Shown here: piece after piece, positions 1 through 8,175 of the stretch
How the letters are laid out: each line of letters begins with the position of its first letter
Numbering within the stretch: the stretch's first letter is position 1
Origin: Bradyrhizobium sp. STM 3809
GTDB lineage: Bacteria; Pseudomonadota; Alphaproteobacteria; Rhizobiales; Xanthobacteraceae
NCBI RefSeq assembly: GCF_000239795.1
Contig: NZ_CAFJ01000082.1
Location: 1 to 33,728 of the forward strand
Direction of reading: 5' to 3'
Length of the DNA: 33,728 nt
Made by a program: the position numbers and the translations under genes
Notes under the pieces: model-generated
What the model was told of the DNA's origin: nothing
What the model saw: only the letters and a program-made list of their open reading frames with translations
The model's database searches: none

Positions 1-255
1 TTCGGCCTGGTCGGCTACTGGCTCATCAAGCACGATTTCGAGCCGGCGCCGCTGCTGCTCGGCATGGTGCTGGGTCCGCTGATGGAGGAGAATCTGCGCC
101 GGGCGCTGCTGATCTCGCGCGGCGACTGGTCGGTGTTCGTGACGCGACCGCTGTCGGCGGTGCTGCTGGCGATCGCGGCGGGGCTCCTGGTGCTCGCGGT
201 GCTGCCGACGCTCCGCCGCAAACGCGACGAGGTGTTCGTCGAAAGCGAAGGCTGA
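1..255 (+). CDS. TctA-type tricarboxylate transporter permease, C-terminal end (partial)
   Basis: The reading frame is open from the first base and stops at 253-255, so only the last 84 residues are visible. They contain the end of a hydrophobic permease: a loop with LLGMVLGPLMEENLRRAL, the typical C-terminal motif of TctA large permeases, then one membrane segment (about residues 50-70) and a short basic/acidic tail. TctA proteins form the channel of tripartite tricarboxylate transporters in the inner membrane. The next gene encodes the matching periplasmic receptor, which supports the call. The start and any TctB gene lie outside the window. Confidence 0.85.
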   Translation, partial: FGLVGYWLIKHDFEPAPLLLGMVLGPLMEENLRRALLISRGDWSVFVTRPLSAVLLAIAAGLLVLAVLPTLRRKRDEVFVESEG

Positions 256-367
256 CCTGCGTCGGCACGCCGCAGCCGCAAGTCGAATCGACCTCGGACA
301 AGGCGCTGTGATCTAGCTATCACCAGCGCAAGGCCCGCAGCGAAGCGGGCGCCGAGGGAGGGATCTG

Positions 368-1369
368 ATGAGCTGGTGCAGTCGTGCACGTTCGATCGCT
401 TGGCTGGCGACGATCGCCGGCGTGGTTGCCGGACTAGGACTGGGGGTGTCGACGACACCCGCGAAGGCACAGAATTATCCGACGCGCAGCATCACGATGA
501 TCGTGCCGTTCGCGGCCGGCGGCCCGACCGACGTCATTGCGCGCATCGTCACCGCGCACATGGCGCAGACGCTGGGCCAGAGCATCATCATCGAGAATGT
601 CGTCGGCGCCGGCGGCACAACCGCGACCGCGCGTGCGGCGCGCGCCGCCAATGATGGCTACACCCTGATCACCGGCCACATGGGCACCCATGCCGCCGCG
701 GTGCCGCTCTATCCGAATCTTGCCTATCACCCGGAGCGCGACTTCGAGCCGGTCGCGCTGCTCGCCGGCACGCCGATCCTGATCCTGGCGCGCAAGGACT
801 TCGCGCCGAAGGACACCGGGGAGTTCGTCGACTATCTCAAGGCCAACAGCGAGAAGGCCAACGCCGCGCATGCCGGCGTCGGCTCGGTCTCGCACGTGTC
901 GTGCCAGCTTCTGAACTCGATCCTGGACGTCAAGCCGGTCGGCGTGCCGTTCAACGGCACGGGCCCTGCGATGAATGCGCTGGTCGCCGGCCAAGTCGAC
1001 TACATGTGCGACCAGATCGTCAACGCTGTGCCGCAGATCAATGCCGGCACCATCAAGGCCTATGCAATCGCCACGGCCGAGCGCAATCCGGCGCTGCCCA
1101 ACGTTCCGACCACGGCCGAGGCCGGACTGCCCAAGTTCCAGGCCCAGGCCTGGAACGCGATCTTCGCGCCCAAGGGCACGCCGCCCGCGATCCTGGCCAA
1201 GCTGAACGCGGCGGCCGCCAAGGCGCTCGACGACGAGGGCGTCCGCAAGCGCCTGCTGGAGCTCGGCAGCGTGATCCCGGCGCCGGCCGACCGGACGCCC
1301 GAGGCGCTGGCGGCGCTGGTGAAAAGCGAGGTCGCCAAATGGAGCGCGGTGCTCAAGCCGGCGAGCTAG
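368..1369 (+). CDS. TctC/Bug-family tripartite tricarboxylate transporter receptor
   Basis: A 333-residue periplasmic solute receptor. Residues 1-34 form a signal peptide (basic start, hydrophobic core, cut near TPAKA/QN). The mature start YPTRSITMIVPFAAGGPTD is the hallmark of the Bug/TctC family, whose beta-strand and GG loop bind carboxylates. Its length is normal for the family. It lies 112 bases after the TctA end on the same strand, so it probably delivers its ligand to that permease; the ligand itself cannot be read from sequence. The start ATG at 368 follows GAGGGAGGGATCTG, a strong ribosome site. The family call is secure and the substrate is unknown. Confidence 0.9.
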   Translation: MSWCSRARSIAWLATIAGVVAGLGLGVSTTPAKAQNYPTRSITMIVPFAAGGPTDVIARIVTAHMAQTLGQSIIIENVVGAGGTTATARAARAANDGYTLITGHMGTHAAAVPLYPNLAYHPERDFEPVALLAGTPILILARKDFAPKDTGEFVDYLKANSEKANAAHAGVGSVSHVSCQLLNSILDVKPVGVPFNGTGPAMNALVAGQVDYMCDQIVNAVPQINAGTIKAYAIATAERNPALPNVPTTAEAGLPKFQAQAWNAIFAPKGTPPAILAKLNAAAAKALDDEGVRKRLLELGSVIPAPADRTPEALAALVKSEVAKWSAVLKPAS

Positions 1370-1402
1370 CGGGCGCGGCCAGGTTCGGAGCCGGGAAGGG
1401 CG

Positions 1403-1423
1403 GGGCGGAACGAGGTTCCGCCC
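1403..1423 (+). terminator. Hairpin after the tctC gene, possible terminator
   Basis: A perfect 9-base-pair stem (1403-1411 with 1415-1423) and a 3-base loop, 33 bases after the tctC stop. The following bases are only mildly T-rich (CTTGCCATTT), so intrinsic termination is likely but not certain. Confidence 0.5.
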
Positions 1424-1458
1424 TTGCCATTTGCAGCGGCGATCGACACTTTTCGGGG

Positions 1459-1464
1459 TATAAT
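1459..1464 (+). promoter_or_regulatory. Candidate -10 box of the thyA promoter
   Basis: A perfect TATAAT lies 88 bases upstream of the thyA start and after the tctC hairpin. I see no good -35 box at 16-18 bases, so the promoter is inferred from the -10 alone and its position. Confidence 0.4.
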
Positions 1465-1551
1465 TGCCCGGACGAGCCGACTCGCCGCTAGGGCAGGACG
1501 GTCGTCGCCGCTACATTCGCCGCCTTCCGCGAGGGGCCGCCGTCACGAACC

Positions 1552-2346
1552 ATGCACCAATATCACGACCTGCTCGAACGCATCCTGTCCGACGGCGCGC
1601 AGAAGCACGACCGCACCGGCACCGGCACCCTGTCGGTGTTCGGCCACCAGATGCGCTTCGATCTCGCCGCCGGCTTCCCGATGGTCACCACCAAGCGGCT
1701 GCCGCTGAAGGCGATCGTGCACGAGCTGCTGTGGTTTCTGAAGGGCGACACCAACATCAAATATCTGCACGACCACGGAGTCACCATCTGGGACGAGTGG
1801 GCCGATGCCAACGGCGATCTCGGTCCCGTCTACGGCTACCAGTGGCGCTCCTGGCCCACGCCGGACGGCGGCCAGATCGACCAGATCAGCAATGTCGTCG
1901 ACATGATCCGGCGCAACCCGGATTCGCGCCGGCTGATCGTCACCGCGTGGAATCCGGCCGACGTCGAGAAGATGGCGCTGCCACCGTGCCACTGCCTGTT
2001 CCAGTTCTACGTGGCCAACGGCAGGCTGTCCTGCCAGCTCTATCAGCGCTCGGCCGACGTCTTCCTCGGCGTGCCCTTCAACATCGCCTCCTATGCGTTG
2101 CTCACCATGATGGTGGCGCAGGTCACCGGCCTGAAGCTCGGCGAGTTCGTGCACTCCTTCGGCGACGTGCACCTCTACTCCAACCATGTCGAGCAGGCCC
2201 GCCTGCAGCTGACCCGCACGCCCCGGCCGCTGCCGACCATGACGCTCAATCCCGACGTCAAGGACATCTTCGCCTTTCGCTACGAGGATTTTGCGCTCGC
2301 CGGCTACGATCCGCATCCGCACATCAAGGCCGAGGTCGCGGTCTAG
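1552..2346 (+). CDS. thyA: Thymidylate synthase
   Basis: Makes dTMP from dUMP using 5,10-methylenetetrahydrofolate, which becomes dihydrofolate. The 264 residues equal the E. coli enzyme length. Visible motifs: DRTGTGT with the phosphate-binding Arg21, the WFLKGDTN block (about 61-68), and the active-site Cys146 in PPCHC, followed by FQFYV and the [18 protein letters not shown] region. No strong ribosome site precedes ATG 1552, but homology starts at this Met. The gene is followed within 3 bases by an acetyltransferase and then folA, which recycles the dihydrofolate that ThyA makes, so this is a functional thymidylate-cycle operon. Confidence 0.98.
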   Translation: MHQYHDLLERILSDGAQKHDRTGTGTLSVFGHQMRFDLAAGFPMVTTKRLPLKAIVHELLWFLKGDTNIKYLHDHGVTIWDEWADANGDLGPVYGYQWRSWPTPDGGQIDQISNVVDMIRRNPDSRRLIVTAWNPADVEKMALPPCHCLFQFYVANGRLSCQLYQRSADVFLGVPFNIASYALLTMMVAQVTGLKLGEFVHSFGDVHLYSNHVEQARLQLTRTPRPLPTMTLNPDVKDIFAFRYEDFALAGYDPHPHIKAEVAV

Positions 2347-2349
2347 CGC

Positions 2350-2835
2350 ATGCCGGTCACGATCCGCAGCGCCCGGCCTGCCGACAGCGGCATCGTGTTC
2401 GCGCTGATCCGCGAGCTCGCCGACTACGAGAAGCTCTCGCATGAGGTCGTCGCCTCCGAGGCCGACATCGCCTCCGCCCTGTTCTGCGATCACCCGACGC
2501 TGTTCTGCGATCTCGCCGAGTGGAACGGCGCCGTCGCCGGCTTCGCGGTCTGGTTCGTCAACTTCTCGACCTTCGCCGGCAAGCCCGGCATCTATCTCGA
2601 GGACCTGTTCGTGCGGCCGGTGTTCCGCCGCAACGGCATCGGCCAGGCGCTGCTCGGCCATCTCGCCCGCACCTGCGTGGAGAAAGGCTGGGCGCGGCTG
2701 CAATGGTCGGTGCTCGACTGGAATGCGCCGTCGATCACCTTCTACAAATCGCTCGGCGCCGAGATGCTCGACGAGTGGAAGCTCTGCAAGGTCACGGGGC
2801 CGGCGCTGACGCAGCTCGCCGAGAGAGCGCCATGA
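2350..2835 (+). CDS. GNAT N-acetyltransferase, SSAT (diamine acetyltransferase)-like
   Basis: A 161-residue single GNAT domain. The pattern IRELADYEKL near residues 20-29 and YLEDLFVRPVFRRNGIG at 82-98 closely resemble the spermidine/spermine (SSAT) and thialysine acetyltransferase branch; RRNGIG is the acetyl-CoA pyrophosphate loop. It may therefore acetylate small polyamine-like amines, but the substrate is inferred from family resemblance only. The gene begins 3 bases after thyA and its stop overlaps the folA start (ATGA), so it is co-transcribed and probably translationally coupled with the two thymidylate-cycle genes. Any metabolic link to them is unknown. Confidence 0.85.
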   Translation: MPVTIRSARPADSGIVFALIRELADYEKLSHEVVASEADIASALFCDHPTLFCDLAEWNGAVAGFAVWFVNFSTFAGKPGIYLEDLFVRPVFRRNGIGQALLGHLARTCVEKGWARLQWSVLDWNAPSITFYKSLGAEMLDEWKLCKVTGPALTQLAERAP

Positions 2836-3344
2836 TCGAGATCGTGCAGATTGTCGCGGTCGCCGAGAACGGCGTGATCGGGGCTACCGGCGCCATTCCC
2901 TGGCGGCAGAAGAGCGACATGCAGCGCTTCAAGGCGCTGACCATGGGCCGGCCGATCGTGATGGGCCGCAAGACCTTCATCTCGTTTCCGCGCCGGCCGC
3001 TGCCGGGCCGGACCAACATCGTCGTCACCCGCGATGCTGATTTCCGCGCGGCCGGGGCGATCGTAACCCACAGCGTCAACGAAGCGCTCACCATCGCCCG
3101 CGGCGATGCGCTGCGGCGTTCGGCCGCGGAAATCGCCATCGTCGGCGGCGCCGAGATCTATGCGGCGACCCTGCCGATGACAGACCGGCTGGAGATCACC
3201 GAGGTCCATGCCCGACCGGCCGGCGACACGCTGTTTCCGGCGATCGACCCGGCACATTGGGAGGAGGTGGCGCGCGAGCGTCATGCGTCGGGGCCGGACG
3301 ATCAGGCCGAATTCTCCTACATCACCTATCGCCGGAAACGCTGA
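2832..3344 (+). CDS. folA: Dihydrofolate reductase
   Basis: Reduces dihydrofolate to tetrahydrofolate with NADPH. The protein has 170 residues, normal for chromosomal bacterial DHFR. Motifs: VAVAENGVIGATGAIPW (residues 8-24) with the conserved Trp24, the acidic catalytic Asp29 in KSDMQRFK, the nucleotide-binding PIVMGRKTF (41-49) and IVGGAEIYAA. The start ATG at 2832 overlaps the stop of the upstream acetyltransferase by 3 bases; the same frame is open much further upstream, but that part is only a shadow of the acetyltransferase gene. It completes the thyA cycle. Confidence 0.97.
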   Translation: MIEIVQIVAVAENGVIGATGAIPWRQKSDMQRFKALTMGRPIVMGRKTFISFPRRPLPGRTNIVVTRDADFRAAGAIVTHSVNEALTIARGDALRRSAAEIAIVGGAEIYAATLPMTDRLEITEVHARPAGDTLFPAIDPAHWEEVARERHASGPDDQAEFSYITYRRKR

Positions 3345-3505
3345 GCAAGCTCACCGTCATCCGCCCGGCCGCCCTCTCCAGACCTTCCATTAATGATGAA
3401 GTCGCGTTGTCCGGCCGCGCTCGGCCGGTCGGGCCGCGGCAAACCGGCGCTTCGCCCACTGTTTACATTGACAAAACCCGGTTCGGGCTTAGCTGGAGCG
3501 CTACG

Positions 3506-3534
3506 TTGTAAGGGGCGGGGCCGTCCCTTATAAA
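3506..3534 (+). promoter_or_regulatory. Candidate sigma-70 promoter for hflKC
   Basis: TTGTAA at 3506-3511 and TATAAA at 3529-3534 are separated by exactly 17 bases, 71 bases upstream of the hflK start. The spacer holds an inverted AAGGG/CCCTT pair that could be a regulator site. A second TTGACA at 3468 lacks a good -10 partner. The rest of the 260-base gap between folA and hflK has nothing else I can name. Confidence 0.45.
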
Positions 3535-3604
3535 CCGGCCGCCGTCGGGGGCCGGCGTCTCGGCAGTATCTTGGCAGTATCAGCCTCCCGGAGGAGATCG
3601 ATCG

Positions 3605-4735
3605 ATGGCGTGGAAGAATCAGGGCGGAGGCCCGTGGGGTCCGGGTCCGAAGGGACCCTGGGGCTCGGGACCGCAACCGGTCGGTCCAAGGCCCCCCGAC
3701 CTGGAAGATCTTCTGCGGCGCGGCCAGGACCGGCTCCAGCAGTTCATCCCCGGGGGCGGCTTCGGCGCCGTCGGCATCCTCCTGATCGTGCTCGGCGCAG
3801 TCGTCATCTGGCTGATTTCCGGCTTCTACCGCGTGCAGTCCGAGGAGCTCGGCGTCGTGCTCCGCTTCGGCAAATATGTCCGCGATGAGCAGCCCGGCCT
3901 GCGCTACCACCTGCCTTACCCGATCGAGACCGTGCTGCTGCCGAAGGCGCTGCGCGTCAACTCGATCTCGATCGGCTTCACGACCAATGACGATCCCGGC
4001 CGGCGCGGCCGCGGCGGGCGCGACGTGCCGGAGGAGAGCCTGATGCTCACCGGCGACGAGAACATCGTCGACGTCGATGTCGCCGTGCTCTGGCGCATCA
4101 AGCCGAAGGGCGCGGCCGACTTCCTGTTCAACATCCAGAATCCCGAGGGCACCGTGAAGGCGGTGGCCGAGAGCGCGATGCGCGAGGTGATCGGCCGCTC
4201 CAATATCCAGCCGGTGCTGACCGGCGCCCGCACCCAGATCGAGCAAAGCGTGCTCGAACTGATGCAGAAGACCCTCGATAACTATGGCTCGGGCATCCAG
4301 GTCGACAACGTGCAGATGCAGAAGGTCGACCCTCCGGCGCAGGTGATTGCGGCGTTCCGCGACGTACAGGCGGCGCGCGCTGACTTGGAGAAGGCGCAGA
4401 ACGAGGCCCAGACCTACGCCAACAAGGTGGTCCCCGATGCTCGCGGCCGTGCTGCTCAGATCCTGCAGGTTGCCGAAGGCTACAAGGAGCAGGCGATCGC
4501 CGAGGCCAAGGGCCAGAGCGCGCGCTTCCTGAAGGTCTATGAGGAATACAAGAAGGCGCCCGACGTCACCCGTGAACGCATCTATCTCGAGACGATGGAG
4601 CGCGTGCTCTCCGGCGCCGAGAAGCTCGTGCTCGACAGCGGCCCTGCCGGCGGTCCTGTGCCGCTGCTGCCGCTCGGCGATCTCGCGCCACGCCGCCAGG
4701 TTGCCCCGAGCACCACGCAGGGAGGCGTTCGATGA
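3605..4735 (+). CDS. hflK: FtsH protease modulator HflK
   Basis: A 376-residue inner-membrane protein with one membrane anchor (about residues 54-73) followed by a periplasmic SPFH/Band-7 domain (about 75-330) and a helical, Ala/Glu/Lys-rich segment. The N-terminal 40 residues are Gly/Pro-rich (GGGPWGPGPKGPWG), typical of alphaproteobacterial HflK. HflK and HflC assemble into a large cage around FtsH and restrain its degradation of membrane proteins. The start is set by GGAGGAGATCGATCG just upstream of ATG 3605. The stop overlaps the hflC start (ATGA, 4732-4735), so the partners are coupled. Confidence 0.96.
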   Translation: MAWKNQGGGPWGPGPKGPWGSGPQPVGPRPPDLEDLLRRGQDRLQQFIPGGGFGAVGILLIVLGAVVIWLISGFYRVQSEELGVVLRFGKYVRDEQPGLRYHLPYPIETVLLPKALRVNSISIGFTTNDDPGRRGRGGRDVPEESLMLTGDENIVDVDVAVLWRIKPKGAADFLFNIQNPEGTVKAVAESAMREVIGRSNIQPVLTGARTQIEQSVLELMQKTLDNYGSGIQVDNVQMQKVDPPAQVIAAFRDVQAARADLEKAQNEAQTYANKVVPDARGRAAQILQVAEGYKEQAIAEAKGQSARFLKVYEEYKKAPDVTRERIYLETMERVLSGAEKLVLDSGPAGGPVPLLPLGDLAPRRQVAPSTTQGGVR

Positions 4736-5673
4736 GATCCCCCGTCACAGGAATCGTCGCGCTGGTCATCGCCCTCGCGCTCGTCGTCATCGGCTACAGC
4801 TCGCTGTTCACCGTGGCGCAGACCGAGCAGGCGCTCGTCGTGCGGTTCGGCAAGCCGGTCGACGTGATCACGGAGCCCGGCCTGAACGTCAAGGCGCCGT
4901 TCATCGACAACGTGATCTCGATCGACAAGCGCATCCTCGACCTCGAGAACCCCTCGCAGGAGGTCATCGCCTTCGATCAGAAGCGGCTGGTGGTCGACGC
5001 CTTCGCCCGCTACCGGATCAAGAACGCGCTACAGTTCTACCAGAGAGCCGGCACGATCCAGAACGCCAACTTCCAGCTCGGCACGCTGCTCAACGCCGCG
5101 CTGCGCCGCGTGCTCGGCGAGGTCACGTTCACCCAGGTGGTGCGCGACGAGCGCGAGGCCTTGATGCGCAAGATTCGCGACCAGCTCGACCGCGAGGCCG
5201 ATGCCTATGGCATTCAGGTCGTCGATGTCCGCATTCGTCGTGCCGACTTGCCGGAGGCCAACAGTCAGGCGGTCTACGACCGCATGAACACCGAGCGGCA
5301 ACGCGAGGCGGCCGAGTTCCGGGCGCTCGGCGGGCAGAAAGCGCAGGAGATCAAGTCCAAGGCCGACCGCGAGGCGACCGTGATCGTCGCCGAGGCCAAC
5401 TCGCAGGCGGAGCAGACCCGCGGCGCCGGCGACGCCGAGCGCAACCGGCTGTTCGCCGAGGCCTACGGCAAGGATCCCGACTTCTTCGCCTTCTACCGCT
5501 CGATGACGGCCTATGAAACGGGCCTGAAGTCCGGCGACACCCGCTTCCTGCTGCGGCCCGACTCCGAGTTCTTCCGCTACTTCGCCAACCCCTCGGGGAA
5601 GGCGGGCGCGGGCCCGGAGACCCCATCGGCCGCAAGCGCCACCGCGGCAGCCGCTCAGGCTCCGAAACCCTGA
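4732..5673 (+). CDS. hflC: FtsH protease modulator HflC
   Basis: A 313-residue HflK partner. One membrane anchor spans about residues 7-24, followed by the SPFH core starting QTEQALVVRFGKPVDVITEPGLNVK, then a long charged helical region (EFRALGGQKAQEIKSKADRE). The C-terminal end YRSMTAYETGLKSGDTRFLL is the conserved HflC tail, followed by an extra Ala/Pro-rich stretch of about 30 residues common in this group. The start overlaps the hflK stop by 4 bases. The window gives no sign of hfq/hflX nearby, unlike the enteric operon; the neighbours are a DUF2065 gene and a DegP-type protease. Confidence 0.96.
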   Translation: MRSPVTGIVALVIALALVVIGYSSLFTVAQTEQALVVRFGKPVDVITEPGLNVKAPFIDNVISIDKRILDLENPSQEVIAFDQKRLVVDAFARYRIKNALQFYQRAGTIQNANFQLGTLLNAALRRVLGEVTFTQVVRDEREALMRKIRDQLDREADAYGIQVVDVRIRRADLPEANSQAVYDRMNTERQREAAEFRALGGQKAQEIKSKADREATVIVAEANSQAEQTRGAGDAERNRLFAEAYGKDPDFFAFYRSMTAYETGLKSGDTRFLLRPDSEFFRYFANPSGKAGAGPETPSAASATAAAAQAPKP

Positions 5674-5716
5674 GCGCGCGGGGCGGTTGATCCCGGCGAA
5701 TAAGAGTTGACACGGA

Positions 5717-5742
5717 CGGGGCGAAGCCGTTGCTTCGCCCCG
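5717..5742 (+). terminator. Hairpin between hflC and the DUF2065 gene
   Basis: A perfect 10-base-pair stem (5717-5726 with 5733-5742) and a 6-base loop, 44 bases after hflC. There is no T run, so it may be an mRNA end-protector or a weak terminator rather than a full stop. Confidence 0.35.
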
Positions 5743-5780
5743 CCTGATATCAAGAAAGTCAAACGGGAGGTCAGGGTCCG

Positions 5781-5987
5781 ATGAGGTCCATTGCGTTTTC
5801 CGATTTCCTCATCGGATTAGGTATCCTGTTCGTGCTCGAGGGCCTGATGTTCGCGGCCAGCCCCGAGTGGATGCGGCGGGCCATGAAGACCGCCATGACC
5901 ACCCCCGACAACGTGCTGCGCGCCGTCGGCATCGGCTCGGCGGTGGCCGGCCTGGTGCTGATCTGGGTCATCCGGCGGCCGATCTGA
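5781..5987 (+). CDS. DUF2065 small membrane protein
   Basis: A 68-residue protein with two membrane segments, about residues 8-25 (IGLGILFVLEGLMFAA) and 46-64 (AVGIGSAVAGLVLIWVI), joined by a short basic stretch with PEWMRRAM. This matches the DUF2065 family, which is regularly found beside hflC in proteobacteria; no function is established. GGGAGG lies about 11 bases upstream of ATG 5781. The position between hflKC and a DegP protease suggests a role in membrane protein quality control, which is inference from context only. Confidence 0.85.
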   Translation: MRSIAFSDFLIGLGILFVLEGLMFAASPEWMRRAMKTAMTTPDNVLRAVGIGSAVAGLVLIWVIRRPI

Positions 5988-6225
5988 GCGAACGCTCGCG
6001 GTCCTGCGTGGCCTGGCCTTCGGGGCCATAGGAACCGCCGACCGCCGCAACGATTGCCGACCGCTGCCCGGCCAACGCCATTGTGAGGCGATGGCCGTGC
6101 CATTTTGCCGTATTAGGTCGCCCTCAATGATGAATCGGGCGCCGCGCGCCGGCGCGCTTGCGTCGCTGCCCGGTTCCGGCGCACTGTACCGATTGAATTT
6201 GCCGCCTTTTCTGGAGATCCGCCCG

Positions 6226-7725
6226 ATGACCGCAACCCTTGCTTTCCGCCGTCGCCTGCGTCCAGTCCTGACCGCGGCGGTGCTCGCCGCGGGCTGGGCG
6301 CTCGCGCCGGCGCCGGCCTCGGCGCGCGGTCCCGAGGGCATCGCCGACGTCGCCGAGAAGGTGATCGACGCCGTCGTCAACATTTCGACCTCGCAGACCG
6401 TCGATGCCAAGGGCGGCGGAGGCGAGGGACGCGGCGCCAATCCGCAGGTGCCGCCGGGCTCGCCGTTCGAGGAATTCTTCGACGACTTCTTCAAGAACCG
6501 CCGCGGCGGTCCGGGCGGCCGCGGCGGCGACGCCACGCCCCGCCGCACCAACTCGCTCGGCTCCGGCTTCATCGTCGACGACTCCGGCGTCGTGGTCACC
6601 AACAACCACGTCATCGCGGATGCCGACGAGATCAACGTGATCATGAACGACGGCACCAAGATCAAGGCCGAGCTGGTCGGCGTCGACAAGAAGACCGACC
6701 TCGCGGTGCTCAAGTTCAAGCCGCCGCGGCAGCTCACCGTGGTCAAGTTCGGCGACTCCGACAAGCTCCGGCTCGGCGACTGGGTGATCGCGATCGGCAA
6801 CCCGTTCAGCCTCGGCGGCACCGTCACTGCCGGCATCGTCTCGGCCAAGAACCGCGACATCTCGTCGGGCCCCTATGACAGCTACATCCAGACCGACGCC
6901 GCCATCAACCGCGGCAATTCCGGCGGCCCGCTGTTCAACCTCGATGGCGAGGTCATCGGCGTCAACACGCTGATCATCTCGCCGTCCGGCGGTTCGATCG
7001 GCATCGGCTTCGCCGTGCCGTCAAAGACGGTGGCCGGCGTCGTCGACCAACTGCGCCAGTTCGGCGAGCTGCGCCGCGGCTGGCTCGGTGTGCGCATCCA
7101 GGGCGTCACCGACGAGATCGCCGAGAGCCTCAACATCAAGCCTGCGCGCGGCGCGCTGGTCGCCGGTGTCGACGACAAGGGCCCGGCGAAGCCGGCCGGC
7201 ATCGAGCCGGGTGACGTCGTCGTCAAGTTCGACGGCCGCGACATCAAGGAGCCGAAGGACCTGTCGCGCATCGTGGCCGACACCGCGGTCGGCAAGGAGG
7301 TCGACGTCGTCGTCATCCGCAAGGGCCAGGAGCAGACCTTGAAGGTCAAGCTCGGCCGGCTCGAGGACAACGAGAAGGTCCAGCAGGCCGCGATCAAGAA
7401 GGACGAGCCGGCCGAGAAGCCGGTGACCCAGAAGGCGCTCGGGCTCGATCTCGCCGCGCTCTCGAAGGACCTGCGTACGCGCTACAAGATCAAGGACAGC
7501 GTCAAGGGCGTCGTCGTCACCGGCGTCGACCAGGCCTCCGACGCCGCCGAGAAGCGGCTGTCGCCCGGCGACGTCATCGTCGAGGTCGCCCAGGAGGCGG
7601 TCTCCTCCGGCGCCGACATCAAGAAGCGCGTCGACCAGCTCAAGAAGGACGGCAAGAAGTCGGTTCTGCTGCTGGTGTCAAACGCCGACGGCGAGCTGCG
7701 CTTTGTGGCGCTGAGCTTGCAGTAG
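6226..7725 (+). CDS. degP: Periplasmic serine endoprotease, DegP/HtrA (Do) family
   Basis: Degrades or refolds damaged periplasmic proteins. The chosen start (6226) has GGAG 9 bases upstream and opens a clean signal peptide (residues 1-34, cut after PASA). The same frame is open from 6091, but the extra 45 residues would bury the signal peptide. Trypsin-like domain with triad His128 (TNNHVIAD), Asp158 (KKTDLAVLKF) and Ser232 (RGNSGGPLFN). A Gly-rich loop (about 62-105) precedes it. Two PDZ domains follow (about 275-370 and 405-499), the second ending at the stop. 499 residues is normal for Do proteases. It lies 238 bases after the DUF2065 gene, so it may have its own promoter. Confidence 0.95.
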   Translation: MTATLAFRRRLRPVLTAAVLAAGWALAPAPASARGPEGIADVAEKVIDAVVNISTSQTVDAKGGGGEGRGANPQVPPGSPFEEFFDDFFKNRRGGPGGRGGDATPRRTNSLGSGFIVDDSGVVVTNNHVIADADEINVIMNDGTKIKAELVGVDKKTDLAVLKFKPPRQLTVVKFGDSDKLRLGDWVIAIGNPFSLGGTVTAGIVSAKNRDISSGPYDSYIQTDAAINRGNSGGPLFNLDGEVIGVNTLIISPSGGSIGIGFAVPSKTVAGVVDQLRQFGELRRGWLGVRIQGVTDEIAESLNIKPARGALVAGVDDKGPAKPAGIEPGDVVVKFDGRDIKEPKDLSRIVADTAVGKEVDVVVIRKGQEQTLKVKLGRLEDNEKVQQAAIKKDEPAEKPVTQKALGLDLAALSKDLRTRYKIKDSVKGVVVTGVDQASDAAEKRLSPGDVIVEVAQEAVSSGADIKKRVDQLKKDGKKSVLLLVSNADGELRFVALSLQ

Positions 7726-7804
7726 GAGCGGGGCCGTTCGGTCCGGGCACGGCTGCGCAGGGCGGGCAAAGGCGCGCCCACGTCAACTCTCGATCTCTCA
7801 CGCG

Positions 7805-7890
7805 CCGTGCCCACCACTGCCCTCCGCATTCGCGGATCGACGGTGGGCACGCGACCGCCCTTCGGGCGTCCGCTTTGCCCACCCTACGGC
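7805..7890. repeat. GTGGGCA-type intergenic element, copy 1
   Basis: The word TGCCCACC occurs at 7808-7815 and 7876-7883, and its complement GGTGGGCA at 7842-7849, so the stretch can fold two ways. The block 7841-7890 is almost identical to 10321-10370, which marks it as a dispersed repeat. Confidence 0.7.
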
Positions 7891-7905
7891 GCCACAAACT
7901 CCGGT

Positions 7906-8056
7906 GTCGTCCCGGCCTTGAGCCGGGACCCATACCCCCAGGGAGCGGTTTGGGGCAGGCGGGTCATTGGCAGTTTGCCCATCACATCCGCCGCGGCTTA
8001 TGGGGCCGCGATCGGCGCCACGACGCGCTCCGCGCGTCACGGCTGTCCGGGACGAC
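7906..8056. repeat. GTCGTCCC-type palindromic element, copy 1
   Basis: A 151-bp element bounded by perfect 10-base inverted ends, GTCGTCCCGG (7906-7915) and CCGGGACGAC (8047-8056). Its left half, with CCCAGGGAG and GGTTTGGGGCAGGCGG, recurs almost unchanged in the copy at 30704-30833. No ORF inside looks real. Confidence 0.75.
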
Positions 8057-8175
8057 GATAGGGATGGATTCGATTTCACTCATCAAACAGCGCGGCAAGC
8101 CCGGCAGGTCGACGACATGACATCGCGTGTTCGCGGCGCATTCCGGGACGCTGCCGAAGCCGGACCGGCCCCTCG

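Larger units (their letters stand above)
7726..8175. other. 450-base gene-free gap filled by repeats
   Basis: I see no gene in this stretch between degP and the convergent ArsH-like gene. It holds two intergenic elements, listed separately: a GTGGGCA-type element (7805-7890) and a GTCGTCCC-type palindrome (7906-8056). The last 120 bases show nothing I can name. Confidence 0.7.

Noticed and set aside
1543..2703. 386-codon open frame antisense to thyA and the GNAT gene
   Set aside because: It is a shadow of GC-rich codon bias; the sense genes are certain, and the antisense product is Asp/Val/Arg-rich without domain pattern. The same applies to the other long antisense frames over ilvB, the dehydratase, ilvC, the sulfatase-like gene and the transporter genes.
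5707..5712. TTGACA after hflC as a promoter for the DUF2065 gene
   Set aside because: The 16-18 base position downstream falls in the stem of a strong GC hairpin with no -10 box.
6091..6225. Upstream start for the DegP-type protease
   Set aside because: It would add 45 residues before a complete signal peptide, and GGAG at 6213 is correctly placed for ATG 6226.
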